A stretch of DNA of 35,047 nucleotides from Casp-Chloro-G3 sp002816715 (GCA_027623815.1 JAQBUV010000021.1:1-35047), one strand, 5' to 3'. Counted from the stretch's first letter, positions 7,422 through 15,784 are shown. Translations and numbers: made by a program. Notes: generated by a model not told the origin, from the letters alone.

Positions 7422-8555
7422 TTGTTCGGCACAATTGAAGTCAGTTACAACATTGCCCGGGCCCTCAAGAAAATTGGCTACCTGGAACCTTCACCCATTC
7501 AACAACAATGTATTGCGCCATTAATGGAGGGAAAGGACATTGTCGGACAGGCCCTCACCGGCACCGGAAAGACGGCCGCCTTTGGCATTCCGCTGATTGA
7601 ACAGGTAGACCCGGCCCAGTTAACGGTACATGCGCTGGTATTGGTACCGACCCGAGAATTGGCGACGCAGGTCCGCGATGAACTGATTCGACTGGCCCAA
7701 TTCCGTCGAATCAGTGTGATTGCTTGCTACGGCGGCCAGCCCATTGCCAAACAGATCAATGCCCTGGAACGTGGAGCCCAGATCGTGGTTGGCACCCCTG
7801 GCAGAATTTTAGACCACCTGAGCCGAGGGACTCTGCGTCTGGACAACCTGCGGACAGTCATATTGGACGAGGCTGACCAGATGCTGGACATCGGCTTCCT
7901 ACCGAGTATCGAGCAGATTCTGTCCTGCACGCCTCAAGATAGACAGACCGCCCTTTTCTCCGCCACCATGCCCTCTGCCATTCGTCGAATTGTGATCCGG
8001 CAGATGCGATCGCCAATGTGGGTGCGCATCGGTGGGGAGATTGAAACGGCTCCCAACGTGTCCCAGGTGTATTATGAGGTCCCGGAACGCGACCGGGTTC
8101 GCGCTCTGGTTGGTTTACTAAATACCCAGGTGAAGGATGCTAAAGTCCTGCTGTTTCGCCGGACTCAGGCTGGGGTGGACCAACTGGTTCGGGCCTTGCA
8201 GCATCAGAATATTGCGGCAGAAGGGATTCATGGTGGTATGCCGCAATCCAAGCGCAACTCGGTCATGCGTGACTTTCAGTCAGGACACACCACAATGCTG
8301 GTAGCTACCAATCTGGCGGCCCGCGGGCTAGATATCCCCCAAGTAACTTACGTGGTCAATTATGATATGCCCCAAAATCTGGAGGAGTATGTCCACCGGA
8401 TCGGCAGAACGGCCCGCATGGGCAGAGATGGCACCGCTGTGACGTTTGTTACCGAGTGGGATTTTCCAGCGCTGGACTCCCTGATGTACAGCCTATCCGA
8501 AGAGCTAAAACCGGCGAATGTGTCTCTTTATGAAGTAAACCGCGCGGCAAGATAG
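7422..8555 (+). CDS. DEAD-box ATP-dependent RNA helicase
   Basis: The core of 377 residues begins at the Q-motif (F...ALKKIGYLEPSPIQ) and has motif I (ALTGTGKTAA), Ia (PTRELA), Ib (TPGR), II (DEAD), III (SAT), IV-V (ATNLAARGLDIP) and VI (HRIGRTARMG). It unwinds RNA duplexes using ATP, in ribosome assembly, RNA decay or cold adaptation. The TTG at 7422 gives exactly the core but has no ribosome-binding site. The same frame is open back to 7137, and a strong GAAGGAAGG lies just before ATT codons at 7203/7206, so the real protein probably has about 72 more N-terminal residues (Pro/Gln/Arg-rich). The C-terminus ends shortly after the core, with no basic tail. Confidence 0.93.
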   Translation: MFGTIEVSYNIARALKKIGYLEPSPIQQQCIAPLMEGKDIVGQALTGTGKTAAFGIPLIEQVDPAQLTVHALVLVPTRELATQVRDELIRLAQFRRISVIACYGGQPIAKQINALERGAQIVVGTPGRILDHLSRGTLRLDNLRTVILDEADQMLDIGFLPSIEQILSCTPQDRQTALFSATMPSAIRRIVIRQMRSPMWVRIGGEIETAPNVSQVYYEVPERDRVRALVGLLNTQVKDAKVLLFRRTQAGVDQLVRALQHQNIAAEGIHGGMPQSKRNSVMRDFQSGHTTMLVATNLAARGLDIPQVTYVVNYDMPQNLEEYVHRIGRTARMGRDGTAVTFVTEWDFPALDSLMYSLSEELKPANVSLYEVNRAAR

Positions 8556-8595
8556 GTCAACTGCCGAACTCTTCAGACTTGGGCGCCAATATGCA

Positions 8596-9783
8596 ATGTT
8601 CCCAAGTAACCAACCTGCTACGATGGCACCCAGGGAATTGCACTTTGATGCTCATGTCGGGCATGAACATCTCCAAGAAAATTTAAAGAAATTGCAGAGA
8701 ATCGACTTGATTGGAACTCAAAATGCCGCAGTGGCAACAGAAGCGGCAAATAGCACGCAGACCAATATTTACCCGGCGCTGAGACAATTGATTAAAGATC
8801 AAGGGCTGCTGGATCGGCAGCCCGCCTATTATACCTACAAGATGATCTCTACCCTGGGCCTAATGGCCCTCAGCATTACCTTCCTGGTGATCCTAGATAA
8901 TACCTGGCTTCTTCTGGCCAACGCCGCATTTCTAGCGTTCGCTTTCGGCCAAAGCGGGTATATTGGGCACGATGCCGGGCACCGGGCAGTTTTCAGATCA
9001 CTTCGGGGAAATGAAATCCTCGGCCTTACTGCCAGCTTTTTGCTCGGTATGAGTCGCACCTGGTGGGTAACAGCCCACAACCAGCACCACAGTACGCCCA
9101 ATGACCTTGAACAAGACCCTCATACTAAGCTGCAGCCTTTTTCTTTTTCCCAGGAATTAGCCAGTCGCAGGTCGAAAGTCATGCGTTTTGTAGTGGGGTA
9201 TCAGGCATATTATTTCGTGCCCACCCTACTGCTGGAAAGCCTGGCCCTCCGTCTAGCCAGCTTCCAATTTCTATGGTCTCGGCGGAAGGCGAAGTATGCT
9301 CGGACTGAGTTCTTCCTGATGGGGCTGCACTTTGTTTTGTACTTCGGCTTGCTATTCTACTTTCTCAGCCCGTGGCAAGTGCTGGGCTTCTTTCTAGTAC
9401 ACCAGGGTCTGTTTGGACTGTACTATGGGACGGTCTTTGCGCCCAATCACAAGGGAATGTTGATTATTGATAAAGACAAGCCCCTGGACTTCCTGAGGAC
9501 ACAGGTGCTCACTACCCGCAATGTTAAACCCGGACCCATTGCCGATTTTTGGTACGGCGGCCTGAATTATCAAATTGAGCACCATTTGTTTCCGATAATG
9601 CCCCGCAACAACTTTGGCAAAGCCAGAAAAATTATCAAGGCTTTCTGCCAGCAGCACAATGTTCCCTATCACGAAACTGGCACTTTCAAGTCTTACCGGG
9701 AGATATTCAGTTATCTGCACCAGGTTGGTGAACCGGTCAGAAGCTGGCCGAAAGTCCAAAAACAACTGGCGAGCGGTCAATAA
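8596..9783 (+). CDS. Membrane acyl-lipid fatty-acid desaturase
   Basis: 395 residues. The three His boxes of membrane di-iron desaturases are present: HDAGH (about 125), HNQHH (about 160) and QIEHH (near 320), separated by hydrophobic segments at about 85-120, 195-220 and 235-280. The QIEHH third box is that of front-end/delta-type acyl-lipid desaturases, but no cytochrome b5 domain is fused, so an external ferredoxin or cytochrome must supply electrons. It introduces a double bond into membrane lipid acyl chains. The start is uncertain: ATG 8596 has only a weak ribosome-binding site, and an in-frame ATG lies at 8623. Confidence 0.93.
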   Translation: MFPSNQPATMAPRELHFDAHVGHEHLQENLKKLQRIDLIGTQNAAVATEAANSTQTNIYPALRQLIKDQGLLDRQPAYYTYKMISTLGLMALSITFLVILDNTWLLLANAAFLAFAFGQSGYIGHDAGHRAVFRSLRGNEILGLTASFLLGMSRTWWVTAHNQHHSTPNDLEQDPHTKLQPFSFSQELASRRSKVMRFVVGYQAYYFVPTLLLESLALRLASFQFLWSRRKAKYARTEFFLMGLHFVLYFGLLFYFLSPWQVLGFFLVHQGLFGLYYGTVFAPNHKGMLIIDKDKPLDFLRTQVLTTRNVKPGPIADFWYGGLNYQIEHHLFPIMPRNNFGKARKIIKAFCQQHNVPYHETGTFKSYREIFSYLHQVGEPVRSWPKVQKQLASGQ

Positions 9784-9854
9784 CCGAAAATCACCCGGGG
9801 CATCCTGAGACCCATATCTTATAAACCGCATGCTTAGCGGCTGATTACAAGCAG

Positions 9855-9882
9855 GAGGGGACACGGTATACCGTGTCCCCTC
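9855..9882. terminator. 28-bp perfect palindrome between convergent genes
   Basis: The arms GAGGGGACACGGTA and TACCGTGTCCCCTC form a perfect palindrome with no loop bases. It lies between the desaturase (plus) and a minus-strand small gene. It probably works as a bidirectional terminator or transcript end; neither side has a T-tract. Confidence 0.6.
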
Positions 9883-9921
9883 TAAGGCGACTGGGTTTAA
9901 TCGAGGTACTAGAAACCGCGG

Positions 9922-10206
9922 TTAGCTAACCTGGTGCTCTTCCTTAAGCATTTCTTTGGCAGCATCGCCAACGTTAGCCTCGATACAATCTCGCAAAGCC
10001 GAGTAAACCGACTTTTTGACGGCGTCCATCATCCAAGACTCAAGCTCCGGGTTGGCCTGATAACTACTTTTGGTAGCTATTAATCGCTGCAACAGACTCA
10101 AGTAGTGATATTGCAGGGGAGTCAGTGATTGATCAACCCCTTTAATGATCCATTTACCTTCGGTTCCCATTACTTCTTGGTCTGCGCTATTTTGTTGTGC
10201 GCTCAT
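9922..10206 (-). CDS. Small hypothetical protein downstream of dnaK
   Basis: 94 residues, soluble and fairly acidic, with no motif I recognise. Residues 25-50 (QSLTPLQYHYLSLLQRLIA) and 60-90 look helical. The ATG at 10206 has GGAGAG 6 nt upstream. It follows dnaK on the same strand with a 99-bp gap and so may be read from the heat-shock operon. No function is proposed. Confidence 0.65.
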   Translation of the reverse strand: MSAQQNSADQEVMGTEGKWIIKGVDQSLTPLQYHYLSLLQRLIATKSSYQANPELESWMMDAVKKSVYSALRDCIEANVGDAAKEMLKEEHQVS

Positions 10207-10305
10207 TTTCCACTCTCCAAGACTCAGCCTTTGGATAGACTACGTTGGCACTGCTGACATTATATCAGACTGGGCTCAGTCACTGTAATAGGGTTTAGAC
10301 CCATT

Positions 10306-12222
10306 TTAGACCTCTCTAAACTCCCCCTCAACAGTGCTACCCCCCTGTTCATCGTCAGTTGCTGGAGCTTCCCCGGCAGATTCATCGGTCGGGCCGGTCT
10401 GGCCGTTAGTGCTGGCCTGAGCGTAAACCGCCTGGCCAATCAACTGGACTGCCTGATTCAGATCGGCCATTGACGTCTGCATCTCAGCTACGTTGTTGGC
10501 CTCAATAGCGCTCTTTACCGTGGTAATTTTAGCCTCAACGTCGGTTTTCAAATCCTCAGGAACCTTATCCGCGTTGTCCCGAAGCATCTTTTCGGTGCTG
10601 TAGACCAGGGTATCGGCCTTATTCCGGGTCTCAATCTCAACCCGGCGGCGCTGGTCCTCACTTTCGTGCCCTTTGGCGTCGTCCACCATTTTTGAGATTT
10701 CCTCTTTGGAAAGGCCGGAACTGGGCTGTATTACGATCTTCTGCTCTTTGCCGGTACCCTTGTCCTTGGCCGACACACTGAGGATGCCGTTGGCGTCAAT
10801 GTCAAAGGTAACGTCAATCTGTGGCACGCCTCGGGGCGCGGGCAGAATTCCATCCAGAATGAACCGGCCAATTGACTTGTTATCCGGGGCCATTGGCCGC
10901 TCACCCTGAAGGACATGGATATCCACGCTGGTCTGAGAATCAGCAGCAGTGGTGAAGGTCTCGGTCTTCTTGGTCGGTATGGTGGTGTTGCGGGGTATCA
11001 AGCTGGTCGTTACGCCGCCCAAAGTCTCCAGGCCCAGGGTCAACGGACTGACATCCAGCAGCACAATGTCGGTTACATCTCCCGACAGCACGCCGCCCTG
11101 GACTGCTGCCCCCAGAGCCACAGCCTCGTCTGGGTTAACCGACCGATTGGGTTCCTTGCCAAACAATGCCTTGACCTTTTCTTGCACCGCCGGCATGCGA
11201 GTCATACCGCCGACCAGGATCACTTCGTCTAGGGTGTCGGTAGAAACCCCGGCATCGGCTATCGCTTGCTTACAGGGGCCTTCCGTGCGCCCAATCAAAT
11301 CGGCTACCAGTTGCTCCAACTTGGAACGGCTTAATGTCTTGATCAGGTGCTGCGGCCCGCTGGCGTCGGCGGTGATAAAGGGAAGGTTAATCTCAGTTTG
11401 CATGGTGCTGGAGAGCTCGACCTTGGCCCGCTCTGCCGCGTCCCGCAGACGCTGCAATGCCATCTTGTCAGTGCGGAGATCTATGCCGGTTTCCTGCCGA
11501 AATTCCTGAAGCAACCATTCCAGGATTTTCTCGTCGAAGTCGTCGCCGCCCAGGTAAGTGTCACCGTTGGTGGATTTGACCTCAAATACGCCATCACCCA
11601 TGGTCAGGATGGTTATGTCGAAGGTGCCGCCGCCCAGGTCGAAGACCGCGACGGTGGCTTCGGTCAACTTTTTGTCTAGGCCGTAAGCTAGGGCTGAGGC
11701 AGTCGGCTCGTTGATGATGCGAAGAACCTCAAGCCCGGCGATGGTGCCGGCGTCTTTGGTCGCCTGGCGCTGAGCGTCGTTGAAGTATGCCGGGACGGTG
11801 ATTACCGCCTGGGTGATTTTCACGCCCAGCTTGGCCTCAGCGTCCTGCCGGATCTTTTGCAGTATCATGGAGGAAACCTGAGGCGGCGCGTAATCCTCCC
11901 CGGCCATTGTAACGTGAGCGTCTCCATTGGCCGCCTTAGCTATCTTGTAAGGCAGTCGGCCAAGGGCTGTTTTGACCTCATCATCATCAAACTTGCGGCC
12001 CATCAACCGCTTGACGGAGAACACGGTGTTCTCCGGGTTGGTCACCGCCTGCCGTTTGGCGGTCTGGCCGACGTATCTTTCGCTGCTTCTAGCGTTGACA
12101 GCGACCACCGAGGGGGTCAATCGCCCGCCTTCGGCGTTTTCCACCACTACCGGGTCGCCGGCTTCCACCACGGCGGCCACCGAGTTAGTTGTGCCCAGAT
12201 CTATACCCAGGACTTTAGCCAT
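10306..12222 (-). CDS. dnaK: Hsp70 chaperone DnaK
   Basis: 638 residues, full length. The nucleotide-binding domain shows the phosphate-1 motif GIDLGTTNS at the N-terminus, DLGGGTFD near 195 and the VGGMTRMP segment near 335. The substrate-binding domain begins with the VTPL-like VSPLTLGLET, and the C-terminus has a disordered acidic tail ending EFREV. It refolds proteins with GrpE as exchange factor. ATG 12222 was chosen over an upstream codon at 12249 because AAGGAGA lies 6 nt before it. It is the third gene of hspR-grpE-dnaK; no dnaJ accompanies it here. Confidence 0.98.
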   Translation of the reverse strand: MAKVLGIDLGTTNSVAAVVEAGDPVVVENAEGGRLTPSVVAVNARSSERYVGQTAKRQAVTNPENTVFSVKRLMGRKFDDDEVKTALGRLPYKIAKAANGDAHVTMAGEDYAPPQVSSMILQKIRQDAEAKLGVKITQAVITVPAYFNDAQRQATKDAGTIAGLEVLRIINEPTASALAYGLDKKLTEATVAVFDLGGGTFDITILTMGDGVFEVKSTNGDTYLGGDDFDEKILEWLLQEFRQETGIDLRTDKMALQRLRDAAERAKVELSSTMQTEINLPFITADASGPQHLIKTLSRSKLEQLVADLIGRTEGPCKQAIADAGVSTDTLDEVILVGGMTRMPAVQEKVKALFGKEPNRSVNPDEAVALGAAVQGGVLSGDVTDIVLLDVSPLTLGLETLGGVTTSLIPRNTTIPTKKTETFTTAADSQTSVDIHVLQGERPMAPDNKSIGRFILDGILPAPRGVPQIDVTFDIDANGILSVSAKDKGTGKEQKIVIQPSSGLSKEEISKMVDDAKGHESEDQRRRVEIETRNKADTLVYSTEKMLRDNADKVPEDLKTDVEAKITTVKSAIEANNVAEMQTSMADLNQAVQLIGQAVYAQASTNGQTGPTDESAGEAPATDDEQGGSTVEGEFREV

Positions 12223-12257
12223 AGTTTGTCTCCTTAATTTTCGGTGCAATCACCGGT

Positions 12258-12833
12258 CTAATTGGATTTTGATATCTCACGGGCTACGACAACCTGGGCC
12301 GGTTGAATTACTCGGTCGTGAAGCCGATAGCCGTCGCGCGCTACTTCTACTACGTGCCCCGGCGGACACTGATCGGTTTCTTGGGTTCCCACCGCATCAT
12401 GCTCCAGCGGGTCAAACTGGACTCCGATGGCCTCTATCTTCGACACCCCTTCTGACTCCAACAGATTAGAAACCTTACGTTGAATCAGCCGAACACCTTC
12501 CACCCAGGGATTGCTGGCTTCCGCTTGATCCACATTATCCATTGCCAAGCTCAACTCGTCGACTACCGGCAGCAGTTTGATGATCAGCCGACCGTTAGAA
12601 TATTGTTGTGAAGAAATGCGCTCTTCGTCGGTCCGCTTCCGGTAGTTGACCATCTCGGCCTGGGCACGCTGCGCTGCGTCGCGGTTCTGGGTTGCCTCTT
12701 TCAGGGCCTCTCCCAGGTCGTTACGGAGGGCGGCGATCTGTTCTTCTGGAGGCAGGTGCTGGTAGTTTGGCAAATCTATTCCTTCTGTGGATTCCTGATT
12801 GGAAACTTGCGCCTGATCTGATTGATTGGTCAT
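12258..12833 (-). CDS. grpE: Nucleotide exchange factor GrpE
   Basis: About 191 residues. An acidic N-terminus leads to a long coiled coil (about 30-90) carrying the family segment EMVNYRKRTDEER. Then comes the four-helix part with LLPVVDELSLAMD and the C-terminal beta domain with FDPLEHDAVG and GYRLHDRVIQPAQVVVA. It releases ADP from DnaK and acts as the thermosensor of the cycle. I prefer ATG 12833 (AGGA 9 nt upstream) to ATG 12872. It is 35 bp upstream of dnaK and 47 bp downstream of hspR. Confidence 0.96.
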   Translation of the reverse strand: MTNQSDQAQVSNQESTEGIDLPNYQHLPPEEQIAALRNDLGEALKEATQNRDAAQRAQAEMVNYRKRTDEERISSQQYSNGRLIIKLLPVVDELSLAMDNVDQAEASNPWVEGVRLIQRKVSNLLESEGVSKIEAIGVQFDPLEHDAVGTQETDQCPPGHVVEVARDGYRLHDRVIQPAQVVVAREISKSN

Positions 12834-12880
12834 AAACGTAATCCTGCTCAAGGGTTTGCGAAACCACTGCATATAAGATT

Positions 12881-13381
12881 CTATTCTTCCACAAATGGGT
12901 TCAAGGGCAGGTTCAGGTTAAGGAAGAGTTGCGAAATTTCCTGTTCCAGCATCGCCTTAGTCTTCCCATCGTCTACCCGAATATTAATCAAATCTCTTAA
13001 GCCCAGCAGATTCTCCACCAAGGCCAAAGCAAATTTTACTCCAGCCAGGTTTAGTTCCAGATTAACCATAAGATGCCGGATTAGCAAGATTTTCCGAATA
13101 TCGACCGGGGAATAGAGCCGCAGCATGCCCCCGGTCCGCCCAGGGTTGACCAGACCCAAGCGCTCGTACTTGCGGAGTGTCTGAGGGTGCATCTCCAGTA
13201 TACGAGCGGCGACGCTGATGACGTAGACCCCTTCAATCTCAAACTCCGGCTCGTCATTACGACCTATGCCCGGAGCATCTTCATTTCGGCTGGCGAGATC
13301 AGCTTGCTCTGAATGCGACGGCGGAAACTGAGACGATCGGTCGATATCTTCTGATACTCTAGGCTTGGGTCTATCCTGCAA
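12881..13381 (-). CDS. hspR: HspR-type MerR-family heat-shock repressor
   Basis: About 166 residues. A flexible N-terminal part precedes a MerR-type winged helix with the HspR signature YVISVAARILEMHPQTLRKYERLGLVNPGR (split here: YVISVAARILEMHPQ / TLRKYERLGLV) and RLYSPVDI. A leucine-rich helical C-terminus follows. HspR represses the dnaK operon by binding HAIR inverted repeats, with DnaK as corepressor. The ATG-less frame is open back to 13528, but the promoter at 13419-13447 lies inside that extension. TTG 13381, with AGGA 7 nt upstream and about 30 nt after the expected transcription start, is the best start. Confidence 0.88.
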   Translation of the reverse strand: MQDRPKPRVSEDIDRSSQFPPSHSEQADLASRNEDAPGIGRNDEPEFEIEGVYVISVAARILEMHPQTLRKYERLGLVNPGRTGGMLRLYSPVDIRKILLIRHLMVNLELNLAGVKFALALVENLLGLRDLINIRVDDGKTKAMLEQEISQLFLNLNLPLNPFVEE

Positions 13382-13418
13382 AAGTATTCCTATCTGCGGA
13401 AGCTGTTCTACATACAAT

Positions 13419-13457
13419 ATAATACTTGTTGACACAAACCATGTCAAGGTATATGAT
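13419..13457. promoter_or_regulatory. Overlapping divergent sigma-70 promoters with a HAIR-like operator
   Basis: Plus strand: TTGACA (13429-13434), 17-bp spacer, TATGAT (13452-13457). Minus strand: TTGACA (13447-13442), 17-bp spacer, TATTAT (13424-13419). The two -35 boxes form TTGACA-N7-TGTCAA, with the arm and 7-bp spacer geometry of the HspR operator HAIR (CTTGAGT-N7-ACTCAAG). One bound HspR would block both promoters: hspR-grpE-dnaK leftward and the zinc-ribbon gene rightward. Confidence 0.8.
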
Positions 13458-13530
13458 GTGGGTGATTTATGGGTTTTGTCCACATTCTGTGCGAAACTTA
13501 CAAGCCCATAGTGAAGGTGACGGTTCAAAA

Positions 13531-13710
13531 ATGATCAAGCTCAAGGGGTGCCCCAAGTGCCACGGCGACCTGTATCTGAACAAGGATATGTACGGCAAGT
13601 ACTTTAATTGCTTGCAGTGCGGCTTTACTAAGGACGTGACCGGCGAACCGGAGATAGAAGTGCGTGAGCCGGTAATCTCTGGAGCTAGCGGGGAGCATAA
13701 GGCGGCCTAA
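13531..13710 (+). CDS. 59-aa zinc-ribbon protein divergent from the heat-shock operon
   Basis: 59 residues. CPKCHGDLYLNKDMYGKY and FNCLQCGF give two CxxC knuckles of a zinc ribbon, followed by an acidic tail. The ATG at 13531 lies about 67 nt after the predicted start of the TTGACA/TATGAT promoter. A 17-bp terminator stem follows the stop codon. The shared control region with hspR suggests heat-shock co-regulation; the molecular role is unknown. Confidence 0.8.
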   Translation: MIKLKGCPKCHGDLYLNKDMYGKYFNCLQCGFTKDVTGEPEIEVREPVISGASGEHKAA

Positions 13711-13748
13711 CCCTCTAAACGCTGGCTGGATACCAGAATACTTTCGAC

Positions 13749-13790
13749 AAGAAGCCGCCCCGGTCGTTCTCATGACCGGGGCGGCTTCTT
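13749..13790. terminator. Strong bidirectional terminator
   Basis: A 17-bp perfect stem, AAGAAGCCGCCCCGGTC (13749-13765) with GACCGGGGCGGCTTCTT (13774-13790), and an 8-nt loop. It lies between the convergent zinc-ribbon gene (plus) and molybdoenzyme gene (minus) and can serve both. Confidence 0.88.
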
Positions 13791-13849
13791 GCTTGGGACA
13801 AACTTGCCCGACTTTAACGTTACCGGCTAATATCGACCCCTTGAAATCT

Positions 13850-14479
13850 CTATTTGGTTAACTCGGGCCAGAACCGCTCTTCCTTCCAGGGATCGGCGTT
13901 ATTGTTGTAACCCCGCTTTTCCCAAAATCCCGGGGAGTCTTCAGGCATTAATTCGATGCCATTTACCCATTTGGCGCTTTTCCAGGCATAACGACTCGGC
14001 ACAATCAAGCGCAACGGCCAGCCGTGGTCTTTGCCGATCTCTTCGCCGTTCTGTTTATGGGCCAATATGCCTTCGGCCATCGCCACTTCCAACGGCAGGT
14101 TGGTGCTGTAATCACCGTAGCAATGGGCCATCACAAATCTGGCCTCGGGTTTGGGTTTGGCCGCGGCAACCAGGGTCGAAAAAAGAACTCCCTCCCAGGC
14201 ATTGTCCAAGGAACTCCACTGAGTGACGCAGTGAAAATCGGCAGTCAAGCCAACCCATTCCAGGTTGGTGAATTGCTCCCAGTCCAGCTCAATTTCCTGC
14301 TCAACCAGGCCAAATACCCGAATCTTCCAGGTCTTGAGCTCCACTTCCGGGGGTGAACCATAGGTAAGCACCGGAAATTTATTACTCAGGAACTGGCCGG
14401 GCGGCACCCGGTCACCCCTACCCTGGTCTGGAGCTGTCTTGACTTGGTCGGGCCGCTTTAAGCCGAATTGCGGTTCCAA
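13850..14479 (-). CDS. Sulfite-oxidase-fold molybdopterin oxidoreductase
   Basis: 209 residues of the oxidoreductase molybdopterin-binding domain. DFHCVTQWS carries the conserved molybdenum-coordinating Cys, and AHCYGDYSTNLPLE plus WPLRLIVPSRYAWKSAKWV are typical of YedY/sulfite-oxidase relatives. There is no Tat signal peptide and no C-terminal dimerisation domain, so it is a short cytoplasmic-looking form. The substrate is unknown. Translation probably starts at TTG 14479, with AGGTGA 7 nt upstream. It stands alone between the terminator at 13749 and a repeat element. Confidence 0.9.
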   Translation of the reverse strand: MEPQFGLKRPDQVKTAPDQGRGDRVPPGQFLSNKFPVLTYGSPPEVELKTWKIRVFGLVEQEIELDWEQFTNLEWVGLTADFHCVTQWSSLDNAWEGVLFSTLVAAAKPKPEARFVMAHCYGDYSTNLPLEVAMAEGILAHKQNGEEIGKDHGWPLRLIVPSRYAWKSAKWVNGIELMPEDSPGFWEKRGYNNNADPWKEERFWPELTK

Positions 14480-14580
14480 AACGTTTTCACCTACTTTCTT
14501 AGACTAAAATTGGTAGGGGGAGACCGGTTAGTGCCGTGTCAGCCTCGGGTTGACGGTTGTTAAAGTTGGCCGACTTGACC

Positions 14581-14655
14581 CCTTCTCCCTTGATGGGAGA
14601 AGGCTGGGATGAGGGTGATACCCCTCACCTCATTCCTCTCCCACAAGGGGAGAGG
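14581..14655. repeat. Dispersed double-hairpin element (CCTTCTCCC type)
   Basis: CCTTCTCCC-TTGAT-GGGAGAAGG (14581-14603) and CCTCTCCC-ACAAG-GGGAGAGG (14635-14655) are two perfect hairpins. The DNA between them (GATGAGGGTG...CCTCACCTCATTCC) is itself self-complementary, so the whole 75 bp can fold as a cloverleaf. It is non-coding and lies just downstream of selD. Confidence 0.7.
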
Positions 14656-14677
14656 ATGCCACCAACAGAAAATCTTT

Positions 14678-15724
14678 TCAAGGAATCGCGTTGATCTGGC
14701 CGGACGACTCTTCAGTTATGGCCCCGACCACGGCGACAATTTCAACACCGTTGGCTTTCAACTCCGACATCAGGGCATCTTGCTTATCACCGGCTACTGA
14801 TATGAGCAGTCCGCCAGAAGTCTGCGCGTCACACAATAGCAGCTGTTCGCGCTCACCCAGATCGGTTGACCACTGGACAGTGTCGGCGACGCTGTGCAAA
14901 TTGCGGTGAGTGCCCCCCGGCGCCACGCCCCGATCCAGCAAGTCCCAAGCTCCCGGAAGCACCGGCACCTGACCCAGACGAATCTCGCCGGTGACCTTGC
15001 TGCCCCGAACCATTGACTTCAAATGCCCCATCAAGCCAAAACCGGTGACATCGGTGGCGGCGTGAACCCCCACCTTCATCATGGCCTCGGCAGCGGCCCG
15101 GTTCAGGGTGGACATTGTCGTTACCGCGCCTTTCATGACCGCAGCATCGACAATGCCCTGCTTGCCGGCGGTGGTGATAATGCCAGTGCCCAAGGGCTTG
15201 GTCAGCACCAAAACATCTCCCGGACGCGCCCCGGCGTTGGTAACTTGCTTGCCCGGCTCCACCACCCCAACTACGGAAAGACCATACTTGGGTTCCGGGT
15301 CGTCTACGGTATGTCCGCCAGCGATCAAACATCCGGCCTCACCGGCCTTGCTGTAGCCGCCACGAAGGATTTCGCCCAGGATGTCTTTGTCCATAGCTGA
15401 GGGAAAGCCCACGATGTTGAGGGCAACCAGAGGTTTTCCACCCATAGCGTAAATGTCGCTCAGAGAGTTGGCCGCGGCAATCTCGCCAAACTCGAAGGGG
15501 TCATCGGTTATGGGTGGAAAAAAGTCCACGGTCATAATCAACGCCATATGGTCATTTATGCGATAGACCGCCGCGTCATCACCAGTTTCAGTCCCCACCA
15601 GCAGGTCGGGATGAGTCATTACCGGAAGTTTGCTCAGGATCTGAACCAGATCCTCCATGCTTAGCTTGGCGGCTCAACCGGCGCAGTGCGACATTTCAGT
15701 TAAGCGGAGTTCACTGCTCTGCAT
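14678..15724 (-). CDS. selD: Selenide, water dikinase SelD, itself a selenoprotein (Sec17)
   Basis: 348 residues if the TGA at 15676-15674 is read as selenocysteine; an ordinary ORF starts only at 15658. The true start is ATG 15724, preceded by GGAGG at 7 nt. The N-terminus contains RLT...SHCAGUAAK, aligning residue for residue with E. coli SelD RLT...SHGAGCGCK, so Sec17 replaces catalytic Cys17 and Lys20 is kept. The rest is a full AIR-synthase-like fold (GDDAAVY, DFFPPITDDPF, SDIYAMGG, DVTGFGLMGH, SGGLLI). It makes selenophosphate from selenide and ATP for Sec-tRNA. A SECIS-like hairpin follows the TGA (15636-15654). SelA, SelB and tRNA-Sec are not in the window. Confidence 0.95.
15636..15654 (-). 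promoter_or_regulatory. Bacterial SECIS-like hairpin in selD
   Basis: In the mRNA, AGGAUCUG-GUU-CAGAUCCU forms an 8-bp perfect stem with a 3-nt loop starting with G. The loop begins 27 nt after the UGA. This meets the usual bacterial SECIS features: apical loop 16-37 nt from UGA and a G in the first two loop positions. It would recruit SelB for Sec insertion. Confidence 0.8.
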
Positions 15725-15762
15725 TAGATGACCTCCAAATAGGGATTTTTCTTTCCCGAATA

Positions 15763-15784
15763 TGAGCCAACTCTGAGCCAACTC
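15763..15784. repeat. Tandem 11-bp duplication in the selD leader
   Basis: TGAGCCAACTC is repeated twice without mismatch, 39 bp upstream of the selD start codon. Slippage duplication or paired regulator half-sites are both possible. Confidence 0.65.

Noticed and set aside
13382..13528. Upstream extension of hspR
   Set aside because: The predicted hspR promoter and its transcription start lie inside it, so it cannot be translated from that promoter.
14853..15332. Long antisense frame across selD (159 codons)
   Set aside because: It is a shadow of selD, with low-complexity Gly/Arg composition.
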